This document shows, one piece after another, positions 1 through 8,491 of a stretch of 64,000 bases of DNA. Below the pieces are notes generated by a model. That model did not search any database, was not told the origin of the DNA, and saw only the letters and a list, made by a program, of their open reading frames with translations. Numbering within the stretch: the stretch's first letter is position 1; each line of letters begins with the position of its first letter. Location: the NCBI GenBank assembly GCA_013214355.1, contig JABSSL010000002.1:62001-126000 (forward strand), in the 5' to 3' direction. The stretch is from Saprospiraceae bacterium. Lineage in GTDB: Bacteria > Bacteroidota > Bacteroidia > Chitinophagales > Saprospiraceae. A program made the translations under genes and the position numbers.

Positions 1-297
1 GGCTTGGTAATGCTTTTGATCCAAGGTGTCATATCGACTCTGCCATGCCGTTTCGATAGCAATTTTAGTGGGTTTGAACTTGGCTAGCATTTCTGCGACG
101 GCTTCCAATTCTTTTTGTCGGCGCTCGGTGGTAACATCGTCAGATTTTACATTATACATGTCTTGGTTAGGGTTGTTGAAATGCCAAGTCCCTAATACCA
201 TAACCTTGGCTTTTTTTGCGGTTTGAGCTTGTGCGCTCAGTAAAGAGGGTGCAATCATCACAAGCCCTAGCAGGACTAGATAGTAGATCGATTTCAT
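1..297 (-). CDS. DUF5694-like secreted protein, N-terminal part (runs off left edge)
   Basis: The frame is open from an ATG at 297 to the window edge and gives the first 99 residues. Residues 1-22 form a hydrophobic signal peptide ending near an Ala-Gln site, so the product should be exported. It is followed by the motif VMVLGTWHF at 32-40, then NNPNQDMYNV and a charged helix (ERRQKELEAVAEML). This opening, with the phrase KPTKIAIETAW, is what I recall of the DUF5694 family of Bacteroidota, which is distantly TraB-like. The family has no established activity. The C-terminal two thirds are outside the window, so the assignment rests on the N-terminal motif only. Confidence 0.7.
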   Translation of the reverse strand, partial: MKSIYYLVLLGLVMIAPSLLSAQAQTAKKAKVMVLGTWHFNNPNQDMYNVKSDDVTTERRQKELEAVAEMLAKFKPTKIAIETAWQSRYDTLDQKHYQA

Positions 298-520
298 AAA
301 TAACAGTGTTTTGGTGATTGTTATGACTGCTTTAAAGTAAGGCTGAGGGAAGGAGTAAGGCGAGTGTTGCAGGACGAAAGGCGCTTTTCAACCTTTCAAA
401 TGGGAAAAATTACTTCTGAAGATGTGGACCCATACCACCAAATTAACCTCACTGGGGAAACCTGGACATATCCTTGCGCTATTAATTTTCTCATCCGGCA
501 ATGACATAAAAAATGCCCGT

Positions 521-3145
521 TTATCTAAAGCGAAAGTTAAAAGTGAGCAGGAAGTATTGAGTAAGTGTATTCCATTGCCTTTGCATCAAAAAATTGGTGT
601 CTCCGATTCTTTGAAGCCCCGTATATTGATTCAGCAGGTCGAAACCACTAAGGGTAAGAGAGCCCTTTTCTGCTTGCAGGAAGAAATAACTGATATTGGC
701 ACTTATTAATGGAACACTAACCGCCTCATCAAAGCTTCTGGCATTGTAATTTACAATATTGGCTCTAGCCTCAAAATTCCATTTTTGAGTGGGTGTATAT
801 CGTAGATTCCCAGTGTAGCTGGTATTTAGGTAGATATTGTTTTGATCTTGCGCGATGGAGAATTTTGTTTCCGTCAGACTTATAGCAGCGCTTAATCTTA
901 TGGCAAAAATATCGTTCCTGCGATTTTCTATTGCGACATCAAGGCTATGGGTGAAGTTGGTGTTGATGTTTTCTTTTTGGTTGATAAAGACGATGCTTCT
1001 ATTCCAATTTTCATTGGAGGTAATATTCAGGTCGAGTCCCAGACTTCGTATCGGGGTGGAAAAGTCTAGGTAAGTGTTCAGGTTAACGTCATTGTCTACA
1101 TTGATGGGTTGACTTATCTTGACGAGCTCATCATTGATGCTTTGAGCCCATCTAATCTTGTCCTTTGTGTAATCACCTCCAAGGCGAAAGGACACAGACG
1201 TAAAGGAAAACTGATCAAACAACGTCCAACTGGTAGAAAGTCGATGCCTTTGTTCTGGAGCAAGGTTTGGATTGCCTTGGATAACATTCAAAGGGTTTAC
1301 TACATTGCGTACAGGAATTAGCTGGATGACAGTAGGCATATTGACTGTGCTAGCATAATTGATATTTATGCGTCTGCCGCTGCGGTATTCATTTCGATAA
1401 CTTATGGTAGGTGTCCAGAAAAAGTAGGTCTGCTGCTGAAAGCTGGATTGATTTAGAAGTTTATTGAAGTTATTGACAACCGCCATTAATTGTAGGTTGA
1501 ACTGAGCTTTTTTTCCAACTCGATTTAGGGTGAGGCTTGGCCAAAAGAATCTTTGTTGAGTGTTAAATTCTGGAATCTCAATTTCCTCTAATTCACTCCG
1601 ATCATTTATAAATCCTTCACCGCGATCTAAACCACTGTTTTCTACACCTATCCTTGCTCCTATCCCCATCGACCAGGAAGGGTTTAGTTTTTGTAAGAGA
1701 GTGGGTTCCAGCGCAAGGAAGAGTCGATCTTCATCGTTGCGTTGAATTTGTTGTAGTACTTCTTCGCTCTGTGGGTTGAAAAATCGGGTAGTATTTATCC
1801 AGTCTAGATGATTAGCATTTTCTTGGAGCGTACTCTGGAATTCTGTCTTGAACTGGGTTCTATCCTCATTGAATTTGGCGATGTAGGTTGCTCTTGACCA
1901 CAGATATAAGTTGTCGGAGACATCCTGGGTTGTATTATCTAGGGCATTGACTGCTTTTTCTTGGCTTTGAGTTGAGGTAAGGGTTTGGGTGAAAATATCA
2001 CTGGTTCGAATATTAGCTCCGCCGTCAAAGACGAGCCGCTGTTGCTTATTGAAACTGTGGCGCATGCCGAAGTTCAATTTGTGTGGACGATCTGTGTCCG
2101 TCTCCGTGATATCCTGATTTTGTTCGAAAGTAATATCAGAGAGGAAGTTCTCGGTATAGACTTCTTCCACTAGATCCTTAATTCGTCGATTACCGAGGTA
2201 GCTTAGGAAGTAGCGATTTTGACTACTCGGATTATAGGAGAGGTTGAGTCCTCCTGCTAAGGCCTCATTAATACCTTTGTTATTTAGGCCAAATTGCTGG
2301 TTGTCCTTATTGGTGAAGCCGAATTCATTGATGTTGTTGTAGCTACCTAGTAGCGCATGTTGTGTCTTTGGGGTAAAACGGTAGATTTTGGCTTCCAGCC
2401 TATAGGTTTCTTCCGTACCTGCCCCCGCAGCAAGCTCGCCAAAGTATCCCTTTTTATGATCTTCCTTAAGCTTGAGGTTAATGGTTTTCTCTCGAATCCC
2501 ATCGTCTATGCCTGAAAATAGGGCCTCTTCGGTCTTACGATCAATAACCTGGACCTTGCTCAATGCCTTAGCTGGTAGGTTTTTGGTGGCCACCTTGGGG
2601 TCTTCGTCAAAGAATTCTTTCCCATCTACTAAGACCTTGACCACTTCTTCCCCTTCTGCCTTGATATTCCCGGAGTTATCTACCTCTACTCCCGGAAGTT
2701 GCTTCAGGACCTCTTCAGCTGCTGCTCCAGGCCTGGTCTTAAAAGCCCTGACATCAAATTCCAGTGTGTCATTTTTGAATTTAATCGGGATCAACTCAGC
2801 TTCTACTACCACTTCTTCCAAGGTGCTGAGAGATAGCTGCCGGTCACCCAAATCTTCTCCGGAAGGTAAGGGGATGTCCAATTGCTCATAGACCGTTTGC
2901 ATGCCTACATAGGAGAACTGGATGAGATAGCTCCCTGCCCTGATACTTTTGATCTGGTATTCCCCTTTAGCATTAGTGACACCGAAATACTTCAGGAGTG
3001 AGTCCCCTGGGTTCAATAGGGCTACGGTAGCGTAATTGAGAGCTTGCTTATCCTGATCCAATACTCTTCCGCTAATAGTATGTTGGGAAAAACCAATGCT
3101 GTACAATAGAATACTCAATCCGAATGCTAAAAAATGCTTTACCAT
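521..3145 (-). CDS. TonB-dependent receptor-like outer-membrane beta-barrel protein
   Basis: The 874-residue product starts with a signal peptide (about 1-20), then a CarboxypepD_reg-like beta-sandwich (about 23-108, TISGRVLDQDKQALNYATV), the usual LEEVVVEA linker and a plug-like domain (about 125-235, with the VLVDGKEFF motif). The rest is a long beta-barrel of alternating aromatic strands that ends in an aromatic/basic strand. This matches the OMP_b-brl_3 receptor group of Bacteroidota rather than classical siderophore receptors. It lies 7 bases downstream of a GLPGLI gene on the same strand, so the two are almost certainly co-transcribed. Its substrate cannot be read from the sequence. No SusD partner is adjacent, which argues against a glycan SusCD pair. 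Confidence 0.9.
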   Translation of the reverse strand: MVKHFLAFGLSILLYSIGFSQHTISGRVLDQDKQALNYATVALLNPGDSLLKYFGVTNAKGEYQIKSIRAGSYLIQFSYVGMQTVYEQLDIPLPSGEDLGDRQLSLSTLEEVVVEAELIPIKFKNDTLEFDVRAFKTRPGAAAEEVLKQLPGVEVDNSGNIKAEGEEVVKVLVDGKEFFDEDPKVATKNLPAKALSKVQVIDRKTEEALFSGIDDGIREKTINLKLKEDHKKGYFGELAAGAGTEETYRLEAKIYRFTPKTQHALLGSYNNINEFGFTNKDNQQFGLNNKGINEALAGGLNLSYNPSSQNRYFLSYLGNRRIKDLVEEVYTENFLSDITFEQNQDITETDTDRPHKLNFGMRHSFNKQQRLVFDGGANIRTSDIFTQTLTSTQSQEKAVNALDNTTQDVSDNLYLWSRATYIAKFNEDRTQFKTEFQSTLQENANHLDWINTTRFFNPQSEEVLQQIQRNDEDRLFLALEPTLLQKLNPSWSMGIGARIGVENSGLDRGEGFINDRSELEEIEIPEFNTQQRFFWPSLTLNRVGKKAQFNLQLMAVVNNFNKLLNQSSFQQQTYFFWTPTISYRNEYRSGRRININYASTVNMPTVIQLIPVRNVVNPLNVIQGNPNLAPEQRHRLSTSWTLFDQFSFTSVSFRLGGDYTKDKIRWAQSINDELVKISQPINVDNDVNLNTYLDFSTPIRSLGLDLNITSNENWNRSIVFINQKENINTNFTHSLDVAIENRRNDIFAIRLSAAISLTETKFSIAQDQNNIYLNTSYTGNLRYTPTQKWNFEARANIVNYNARSFDEAVSVPLISANISYFFLQAEKGSLTLSGFDLLNQYTGLQRIGDTNFLMQRQWNTLTQYFLLTFNFRFR

Positions 3146-3152
3146 ACGGGCA

Positions 3153-3932
3153 TTAGTTTTTGGATTTACTTCCTGCCTTCTTTTCCGCGGCTCGAGTTTC
3201 CTTAAATTCCCTAGTTTTTTCTTCTACAATTTGGTCAAATTCTGTCTGGGACAACCTTCGCCCTTTGTTGAGTCTACTCGTCAAATCTTCTTGTGGTTTT
3301 TCCAGCTCAACCTTGGTAGCTAATAGAAAGACTTCATCGTTCTTCTCTAAGCCTAGGATAACGCCTGGGAGGCCATGGTAGGTGCCTGGACCTATAGCAA
3401 TGGGGATCTGAGGAGTGAACCAGGCGGTAATTGTTTCATTTCCTACCTCAAGCTCAGCTCCCATACATATGTAGTCCAATACTTTTTTCTTTCTAGTGGT
3501 CAGCTTCCATGCTTTGGGTGCATACCCTTTTTTGATCAAGAAACTTCGGGTCATGAACTCCACCTGCTCGAGTTGTTCCTTTTTGTTCAGATCGACAAAG
3601 GATTGTTTCACTTTCGGTTTTGGCGCTTTGTAGTAGTTGGCCTTCATGATCGCCGTTTTCAAGTGCTCAGAGGCTACTTTTTTGCTAGACCGGTCTTCCT
3701 CATACAAGGCTTGATGTAATGTAAATGAAAGTTGGTGAACAGATTTTCCTTTCTTAGGTAAGTCCGCAATGTAGTTATCCCAGAGCGGGTCATCGTAGGC
3801 CCCCACTAGCTGGTAATCGATGATTTGTTCATAAGTAATGACGCCTCCGGTTACGTCTTGTGCTACTAGGCCAAAAGGATAGGTTAATAGTGTTATCATA
3901 CTTCCGAAGAGAAGACTTACTAGATGTTTCAT
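3153..3932 (-). CDS. GLPGLI family secreted protein
   Basis: The 259-residue protein has a signal peptide (about 1-24). It carries the signature that names the family: the segment AWFTPQIPIAIGPGTYHG runs straight into GLPGVILGL (residues 187-195). GLPGLI proteins are confined to Bacteroidota, are exported, and are usually encoded beside an outer-membrane receptor; their molecular role is unknown. Here the gene is the promoter-proximal member of a two-gene unit with the receptor at 521-3145. The C-terminus is strongly basic and charged (EKKAGSKSKN), as in several relatives. The family call is secure, while the function is not. Confidence 0.92.
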   Translation of the reverse strand: MKHLVSLLFGSMITLLTYPFGLVAQDVTGGVITYEQIIDYQLVGAYDDPLWDNYIADLPKKGKSVHQLSFTLHQALYEEDRSSKKVASEHLKTAIMKANYYKAPKPKVKQSFVDLNKKEQLEQVEFMTRSFLIKKGYAPKAWKLTTRKKKVLDYICMGAELEVGNETITAWFTPQIPIAIGPGTYHGLPGVILGLEKNDEVFLLATKVELEKPQEDLTSRLNKGRRLSQTEFDQIVEEKTREFKETRAAEKKAGSKSKN

Positions 3933-4130
3933 GCCAAGGTATTTGTTAATACCTAAAGATATATAAGCCTAGCATTAATTGAACGTGTGTATGGTACAAG
4001 GTGCAGCAAAAGAAAGAGATTGGCATATAATTCAGCCCTAAGTTACCCCCCTGGATAACCGCCTACTACTTATATGCTCTAATTCAGAACTCTTGAAGAT
4101 ATCATTCCGATGAAGGGGAACTGAAGAAGA

Positions 4131-5030
4131 TCAGAAAATCCTCTCCTGAAACTTTTGGATAATGCTTTCAATAGAACCGGCAGCCTGCTTTTGATACTCA
4201 AGACAATTGAGGCAACCTAGGTAGTTCTTTTCTTTGTACTGTTGCAATACGCGAGGATAACAATCGTGATACTTCCTGGCTTCTTTATAAATATCTGGGC
4301 CAAGCCAAAATTTATTTTGTTCGAGGATCATATCTGCCTTCTGATAGTCTAGATATACGATTTGCATTTTTTGTAAGAGATCGTCATGAATATCTTCTTT
4401 CAGCTTCCCGTTTTCTAGCAAGGGCTTTAGTTCTGAGTGCACGAGCAGATTATAGAGGTTGTCGAGATTTCGGGTGTACTTAAAGCAACCCAAGACACCT
4501 TTAGCGGCCGGGGATACCTCACTGAAATCAACTAGATTAATGATGAATTCTTCTATCACTTTGAATAGTTGATTTTCGAAGGTGTACATGGAAGTCCAGC
4601 ACTCGCCCAGCCGATTGATTCGCTCTTTGGCAATTTCGATGTTGAGGGAAAGTTTAGCACTGAGCTTGGAGACCTGCAATTTGATGTCCTCAATCTTTTC
4701 GAAGTTCAACTTCAAGGTTCGTTGAATATCGAGGTTCTGGAGAAATTGCAGAAAATCATCGATGATCCTACTTAGGGTAGTAGCTCCTACTTCATCAGTG
4801 ATGAAATTTTTTCGCTTATCGTCTTTGTATTTATTGTATCTCGCCTCCAGATGCGTGACCCGGATTCGATAGCTATCATCTCCGATTAAACCAATCAATG
4901 TATTGGTTTCCTGAAAGGCTTCTTCCAGCCTAAATTTTGCTACATGCTTCCGAATGGAGGCACAATATTCGTGCAGTTCATTATCACTTAGTTTTTTCGG
5001 GTTTAGTTTTATGGGGCCTATGACTTTCAT
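4131..5030 (-). CDS. Helical cytosolic protein with an EAD11-like N-terminal domain
   Basis: The 299-residue protein has no signal peptide or membrane segment. Residues about 25-98 read as a three-helix segment: an E-A-F-x-E-T-N-x-L-I-G-L-I helix, a helix carrying H-L-E-A-R-Y-N-K-Y-K-D-D, and a helix after N-F-I-T-D-E-V. This order (short acidic helix, long helix with L-x-x-R-Y-N, then the turn before the last helix) resembles effector-associated domain 11 (EAD11). That adaptor is found in bacterial conflict and signalling proteins and is common in filamentous Bacteroidota. The remainder (about 100-299) is all-helical and not recognised; four cysteines cluster at the C-terminal half, including a CLNCLEY segment. 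No EAD-bearing partner or effector gene is adjacent. The EAD assignment is pattern recognition only. Confidence 0.6.
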   Translation of the reverse strand: MKVIGPIKLNPKKLSDNELHEYCASIRKHVAKFRLEEAFQETNTLIGLIGDDSYRIRVTHLEARYNKYKDDKRKNFITDEVGATTLSRIIDDFLQFLQNLDIQRTLKLNFEKIEDIKLQVSKLSAKLSLNIEIAKERINRLGECWTSMYTFENQLFKVIEEFIINLVDFSEVSPAAKGVLGCFKYTRNLDNLYNLLVHSELKPLLENGKLKEDIHDDLLQKMQIVYLDYQKADMILEQNKFWLGPDIYKEARKYHDCYPRVLQQYKEKNYLGCLNCLEYQKQAAGSIESIIQKFQERIF

Positions 5031-5196
5031 TGCTGTAGGGTTGAAGGTGTGGCTGTTTTATCTAAACAGGAAAAGCTTAGTTACTATAGTTAAGCTCCTA
5101 AAAGATAGTGTTCTTTCAGGTAGATAATGTCCAATTTATTCCGTAAAGGCTGTACATCTATCCTTCTTTTACTTAATCTTTTCAGCCTCAGTTTCG

Positions 5197-5988
5197 TTAC
5201 AAACCACTTTCTTCAGGATAGAGCTTCGGCAACAGCAAGGATAAGTTATGATACTCCTGCGAGCAGTGGTGAAACATCTTAGTTCCGATTTCTTTCGGGA
5301 GGAGTTGGCGCTTTACAAAGGGCTTGTTCAAGATAGCATTCAGAATAGCTTGTGCGATTCCACCCATGCGATAGATCTGGTGACCAATCCAAAATCGACT
5401 GCGCATTTCCACACCTGCTTCAGTAGCTCGCACGAAATGACACATCTCGGTGGCCCACACGCCTTTATTCGGAGCGCCTACTCTAGCGCAGATCACAGTC
5501 TGTTCCTCGGAGTGCAGCTGACTTCCGTCAAACCCAAAGTCGTCCGGCGACATGAAATCAATAAGTATTTTATCCTTCCCCACCCCTACATCTTCGGTTA
5601 CTAGATGAGTGCTTAGGTGCAAGCGTTCCCTAAAAGTCTTACCCTCATCATGATAATGTCCTTTGAAATCAGCAGAAATATCATAATGCATATCTGGATA
5701 CCAAATCTGATATCGTGGCCCCTCAGCAGCATGCCACCAGAACCACCAATCGATCATGTCAATACTCACCTGTGGCATTTGGGTGAGTACAGAGACAAAA
5801 GTACTGCCGTCTGCTTCTCTCCGAAATCCATTTTCTCCGATCAGATACCCCGGGGCTAAAAGTTTATTGATTTGACTTCTAGGGAGAACGGAGGCGCGGT
5901 CCAGCTCCTGACCTTGTTCAAGAATAGCAGCATGTTCGCTGGGAATGGGAGCATTGGGCGATTGTAAATATTTTGTATAAGAAGTCAT
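5197..5988 (-). CDS. PhlG-like (2,4-diacetylphloroglucinol hydrolase family) metalloenzyme
   Basis: The 263-residue product shows the hallmark WWFWWH (81-86), a following His (H101 in YPDMHYD), a glutamate at 132 and a C-terminal H-x3-E pair (H241/E245 in HHCSQEYH). In PhlG, a zinc-dependent hydrolase that cleaves a C-C bond of acylated phloroglucinols, the zinc is held by an equivalent His/Glu set, so the metal site looks intact. The length fits the family. It is cytoplasmic, with no signal peptide. It starts 10 bases after a sulfatase on the same strand, so the two likely form an operon. The substrate need not be diacetylphloroglucinol; any acyl-phenol or related ring compound is possible. 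Confidence 0.8.
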   Translation of the reverse strand: MTSYTKYLQSPNAPIPSEHAAILEQGQELDRASVLPRSQINKLLAPGYLIGENGFRREADGSTFVSVLTQMPQVSIDMIDWWFWWHAAEGPRYQIWYPDMHYDISADFKGHYHDEGKTFRERLHLSTHLVTEDVGVGKDKILIDFMSPDDFGFDGSQLHSEEQTVICARVGAPNKGVWATEMCHFVRATEAGVEMRSRFWIGHQIYRMGGIAQAILNAILNKPFVKRQLLPKEIGTKMFHHCSQEYHNLSLLLPKLYPEESGL

Positions 5989-5998
5989 TGGCTTAGAG

Positions 5999-7594
5999 TT
6001 ATGGATTGGTAGATCGGGTACGGATTTGTTGAATTAGCTTGAAGCCTACTCCAATTACTAAGGAAAGGAAGGCAAGCATGATCAAGGGGAAGAGGTATAA
6101 ATTGGGGTGCAATGGCCCTGCGATTTTGCCTTCTACCCCAGCGAAGGGTTCACGATCTTCCTCTCCGCCAAAAAGATCTGGGTCCACAAAAACCTTCCAT
6201 AGAGGATCATCTACTGTTTCGCCTCTAGGGAAATCCTGTAAGGCAGCTTTCAAGTCACCAACGATCTCTGGATGTTCTAGCGCCAGGTCCATCGCTTCAG
6301 TGGGATCTTCTGCTGGTTTATACAATTCGGCTTCTCCGTCGTTCGGTAATACCAGTTTCCAGTCACCTTGGAAATAGGCTTGGTTAAATCGAGAAACGGC
6401 TATAAAATCCCTGGACGGCGCAGCTGCTTCCTGTCTTAGATACGGCCATTGGCTGATACCATCGGCAGCTGTATGATCAAAGGAATTGAAGCCAGCTGCA
6501 CTGGCCAAGGTGGGTAGGACATCATTCACTGTAATCCGCTGATCGATTTTTTGTTGGTTAAGAAATTTCGGAGCGTAAATGAAGGCCGGTACCCGTATTC
6601 CACCTTCGTAAGCTGTATTCTTCCCTCCTTTTAATGGACTATTGTCCGCTGCACCATTTACGACATTATCCCGAACGAACTCGAGGAAAGGAAAGGGGAT
6701 GGGTTCACCAAATAATTTAGTCAATCTCGCCAGAGGTTTTAAGACAGCATCTGGTGATCCTGCTTTATTTTGCCCTCCATTATCGCTCATCACCCAGATG
6801 ATGGTATTATCCAGTTGTCCACTGGATTTCAAGGCTTCATAAATCTGCTGAATGCCATCGTCTACTTCCGTTACCATGGCTGCGTGGAGCCGTCTGTTCT
6901 CATTGTCAAGTTGCTGATAAGTAGCTACGGTTTGAGCAGGCGCCTCATTTGGCATATGCGGAGCAGCATAGCATAGTTCCAAGAAGAAAGGTTGGGTAGA
7001 CTTTTGATTTTGAATAATCTTGATCGCTTCATCTGTTAACAAATGAGTGGAATAGCCTTCTTCCCTAATGGTTTCTCCATTTCGCTGCCAATCTAATCCG
7101 CCTCCATGGATATGATCATAGTGTCCGACTCCCCCCGTCAAATAGCCATAAAAGTGGTCAAATCCTCGGTTATAAGGCCAATACTCTTTTTTGAAGCGCC
7201 CCAAATGCCATTTGCCAATTAGGTTAGTGCTATATCCCTTTTCCTGAAAGTATTGTGGCATTATTTTCTCAGATAAGGGCAGGCCCTTCTCATTATTCTT
7301 CCCTAAGGGGTTGACAAAACCTAAGCGTACTGCTGCCTTACCGGTCATTAAAGCACTGCGCGTGGGTGAGCAAGCTGGATGAACGTAAAACCGATCTAGC
7401 TCTACACCCTCTTTTGCCAATCTATCCATTGTCGGAGTACGAATTTCACTGCCATGATAACTGACGTCATTCCATCCCATATCATCAATCACGATCAGAA
7501 GGACATTGGGAAGTGTATCTCTCATTATTTCCTGAGCTATCAGTGATCCGCTGATGCTAAAAAAGGCAACTATGCTTAGCAAATGAGGTTTCAT
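5999..7594 (-). CDS. Sulfatase (type I, formylglycine-dependent) with C-terminal membrane anchor
   Basis: The 531-residue alkaline-phosphatase-fold enzyme has a signal peptide (about 1-20), metal-binding DD at 37-38 (LLIVIDDMGWND) and the formylglycine consensus C75-S-P-T-R79 followed by SALMTG. CSPTR is an accepted variant of CxPSR, matured by a formylglycine-generating enzyme that is not in this window. WHLGR and the later SDNGG motif are also present. The C-terminus carries a hydrophobic stretch (about 499-520) and a short basic tail (QQIRTRS), which predicts a membrane anchor and is unusual for secreted arylsulfatases. It is the first gene of the unit with the PhlG-like gene, and a 23-bp palindrome sits just upstream. 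It hydrolyses a sulfate ester of unknown identity. Confidence 0.9.
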   Translation of the reverse strand: MKPHLLSIVAFFSISGSLIAQEIMRDTLPNVLLIVIDDMGWNDVSYHGSEIRTPTMDRLAKEGVELDRFYVHPACSPTRSALMTGKAAVRLGFVNPLGKNNEKGLPLSEKIMPQYFQEKGYSTNLIGKWHLGRFKKEYWPYNRGFDHFYGYLTGGVGHYDHIHGGGLDWQRNGETIREEGYSTHLLTDEAIKIIQNQKSTQPFFLELCYAAPHMPNEAPAQTVATYQQLDNENRRLHAAMVTEVDDGIQQIYEALKSSGQLDNTIIWVMSDNGGQNKAGSPDAVLKPLARLTKLFGEPIPFPFLEFVRDNVVNGAADNSPLKGGKNTAYEGGIRVPAFIYAPKFLNQQKIDQRITVNDVLPTLASAAGFNSFDHTAADGISQWPYLRQEAAAPSRDFIAVSRFNQAYFQGDWKLVLPNDGEAELYKPAEDPTEAMDLALEHPEIVGDLKAALQDFPRGETVDDPLWKVFVDPDLFGGEEDREPFAGVEGKIAGPLHPNLYLFPLIMLAFLSLVIGVGFKLIQQIRTRSTNP

Positions 7595-7622
7595 ATCTAT
7601 TGGGTTTATTTAGGATATGTAA

Positions 7623-7645
7623 TTTATTTAATACTATTAAATAAA
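7623..7645. promoter_or_regulatory. 23-bp perfect palindrome, candidate TetR operator of the sulfatase gene
   Basis: Eleven-base arms (TTTATTTAATA and its complement) flank one central base, 28 bp upstream of the sulfatase start. The core TTTAATA-N-TATTAAA is repeated upstream of the TetR gene at 8278-8294. Two copies of one palindrome at the regulator and its neighbour are the expected layout for a locally acting TetR repressor. Binding is inferred. Confidence 0.7.
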
Positions 7646-7668
7646 GATTTAAAAAAAATTGACCTTTC

Positions 7669-8262
7669 TTAGATTTGCTGAATGTATCTACTCAAGGTTT
7701 GCTCAAACAGTTGTTGAAAGGATTGATCATCCCCAATCGGAATTCGATTATTCATTTTGATAGAAATAAAGCCATGAATTAAACTATGAAACCCTTGGTA
7801 CACTTGGAAGGCTTCCTCATCACTTGTAATTTCTGGGTTGATCGCTTTGATAGTGTCTTGCATGATCTTGATATTGGCAAGAATGAGTTCTAGCTCTAGT
7901 TTTTTCTGACGGATATGAAACATCAAATCGTACAATTCTTCATGCTCTACCGAGAAATTCCAGAACTGCATGCCCATTTCAAAGAGTTTTTTGCGATTGT
8001 CATTGAAGGTTCTGGCTTCGATAATCCGTAGCTTAGTACCGATGATGGTTGACCCTCTTTGACATAAATGGAACAAAATATCATCCTTGTTTTCAAAGTA
8101 GTGATAGATATTTGGCGGGGTGTAGCGCATTATTTGGGCGATCTTATTGACAGACACCATTCCCCAATTCTTCTTTTCCCGCATTAAGTCTACCGCCGTA
8201 TTCAAAACCGTCCGCTTAAAGTTCTCTATATCTTCAGCTCGTCGAATCTTGTTAAGCTTCAT
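7669..8262 (-). CDS. TetR/AcrR family transcriptional regulator
   Basis: The 197-residue protein has a TetR-type helix-turn-helix at about 32-68 (MVSVNKIAQIMRYTPPNIYH followed by YFENKDDILFHL), which is the family signature. An all-helical ligand-binding and dimerisation domain fills the rest. It reads towards the sulfatase/PhlG-like genes, with 74 bases between its stop and the sulfatase start. A palindrome lies 16 bases upstream of its own start and an almost identical, longer one precedes the sulfatase. That suggests autorepression plus control of the downstream pair, with a small-molecule inducer related to their substrate. The inducer cannot be deduced. Confidence 0.92.
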   Translation of the reverse strand: MKLNKIRRAEDIENFKRTVLNTAVDLMREKKNWGMVSVNKIAQIMRYTPPNIYHYFENKDDILFHLCQRGSTIIGTKLRIIEARTFNDNRKKLFEMGMQFWNFSVEHEELYDLMFHIRQKKLELELILANIKIMQDTIKAINPEITSDEEAFQVYQGFHSLIHGFISIKMNNRIPIGDDQSFQQLFEQTLSRYIQQI

Positions 8263-8277
8263 GGATAGTGTTAAATT

Positions 8278-8294
8278 ATTTAATAGTATTAAAT
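8278..8294. promoter_or_regulatory. 17-bp palindrome, candidate autoregulatory TetR operator
   Basis: ATTTAATA and its complement flank a single G, 16 bp upstream of the TetR start. The core is the same as in the palindrome before the sulfatase (7623-7645). The position suits repression of the regulator's own promoter. Confidence 0.68.
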
Positions 8295-8491
8295 GAATAC
8301 AATATACACCGTGTTTTTTGAAATTCCTATTCCCTTTGTGGATTCTGGTGAGTAAAGGGGTAAGGTTAACCGTATACTTGGGAATAAGAAGGAGCGGAAA
8401 ATTTTGTAGTTCAAGAAGACAAGCGAGGCCTTGGCCCCGTTTGCCGATTCTTTGAGTAGAGTAAGCGATTTTGAAGGATCACCCCCAAGAG

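Noticed and set aside
422-709. 95-codon plus-strand frame near the left edge
   Set aside because: Half of it covers the 3' end of the receptor gene. No homology or signal is seen, and the gap before it (298-520) holds nothing else.
2472-2891. 139-codon plus-strand frame inside the first receptor
   Set aside because: It is fully contained in the receptor gene on the other strand, Ser/Thr-biased, and has no recognisable domain.
3375-3719. 114-codon plus-strand frame inside the GLPGLI gene
   Set aside because: It is fully inside a gene with a secure family call, and the composition is typical of a complement-strand shadow.
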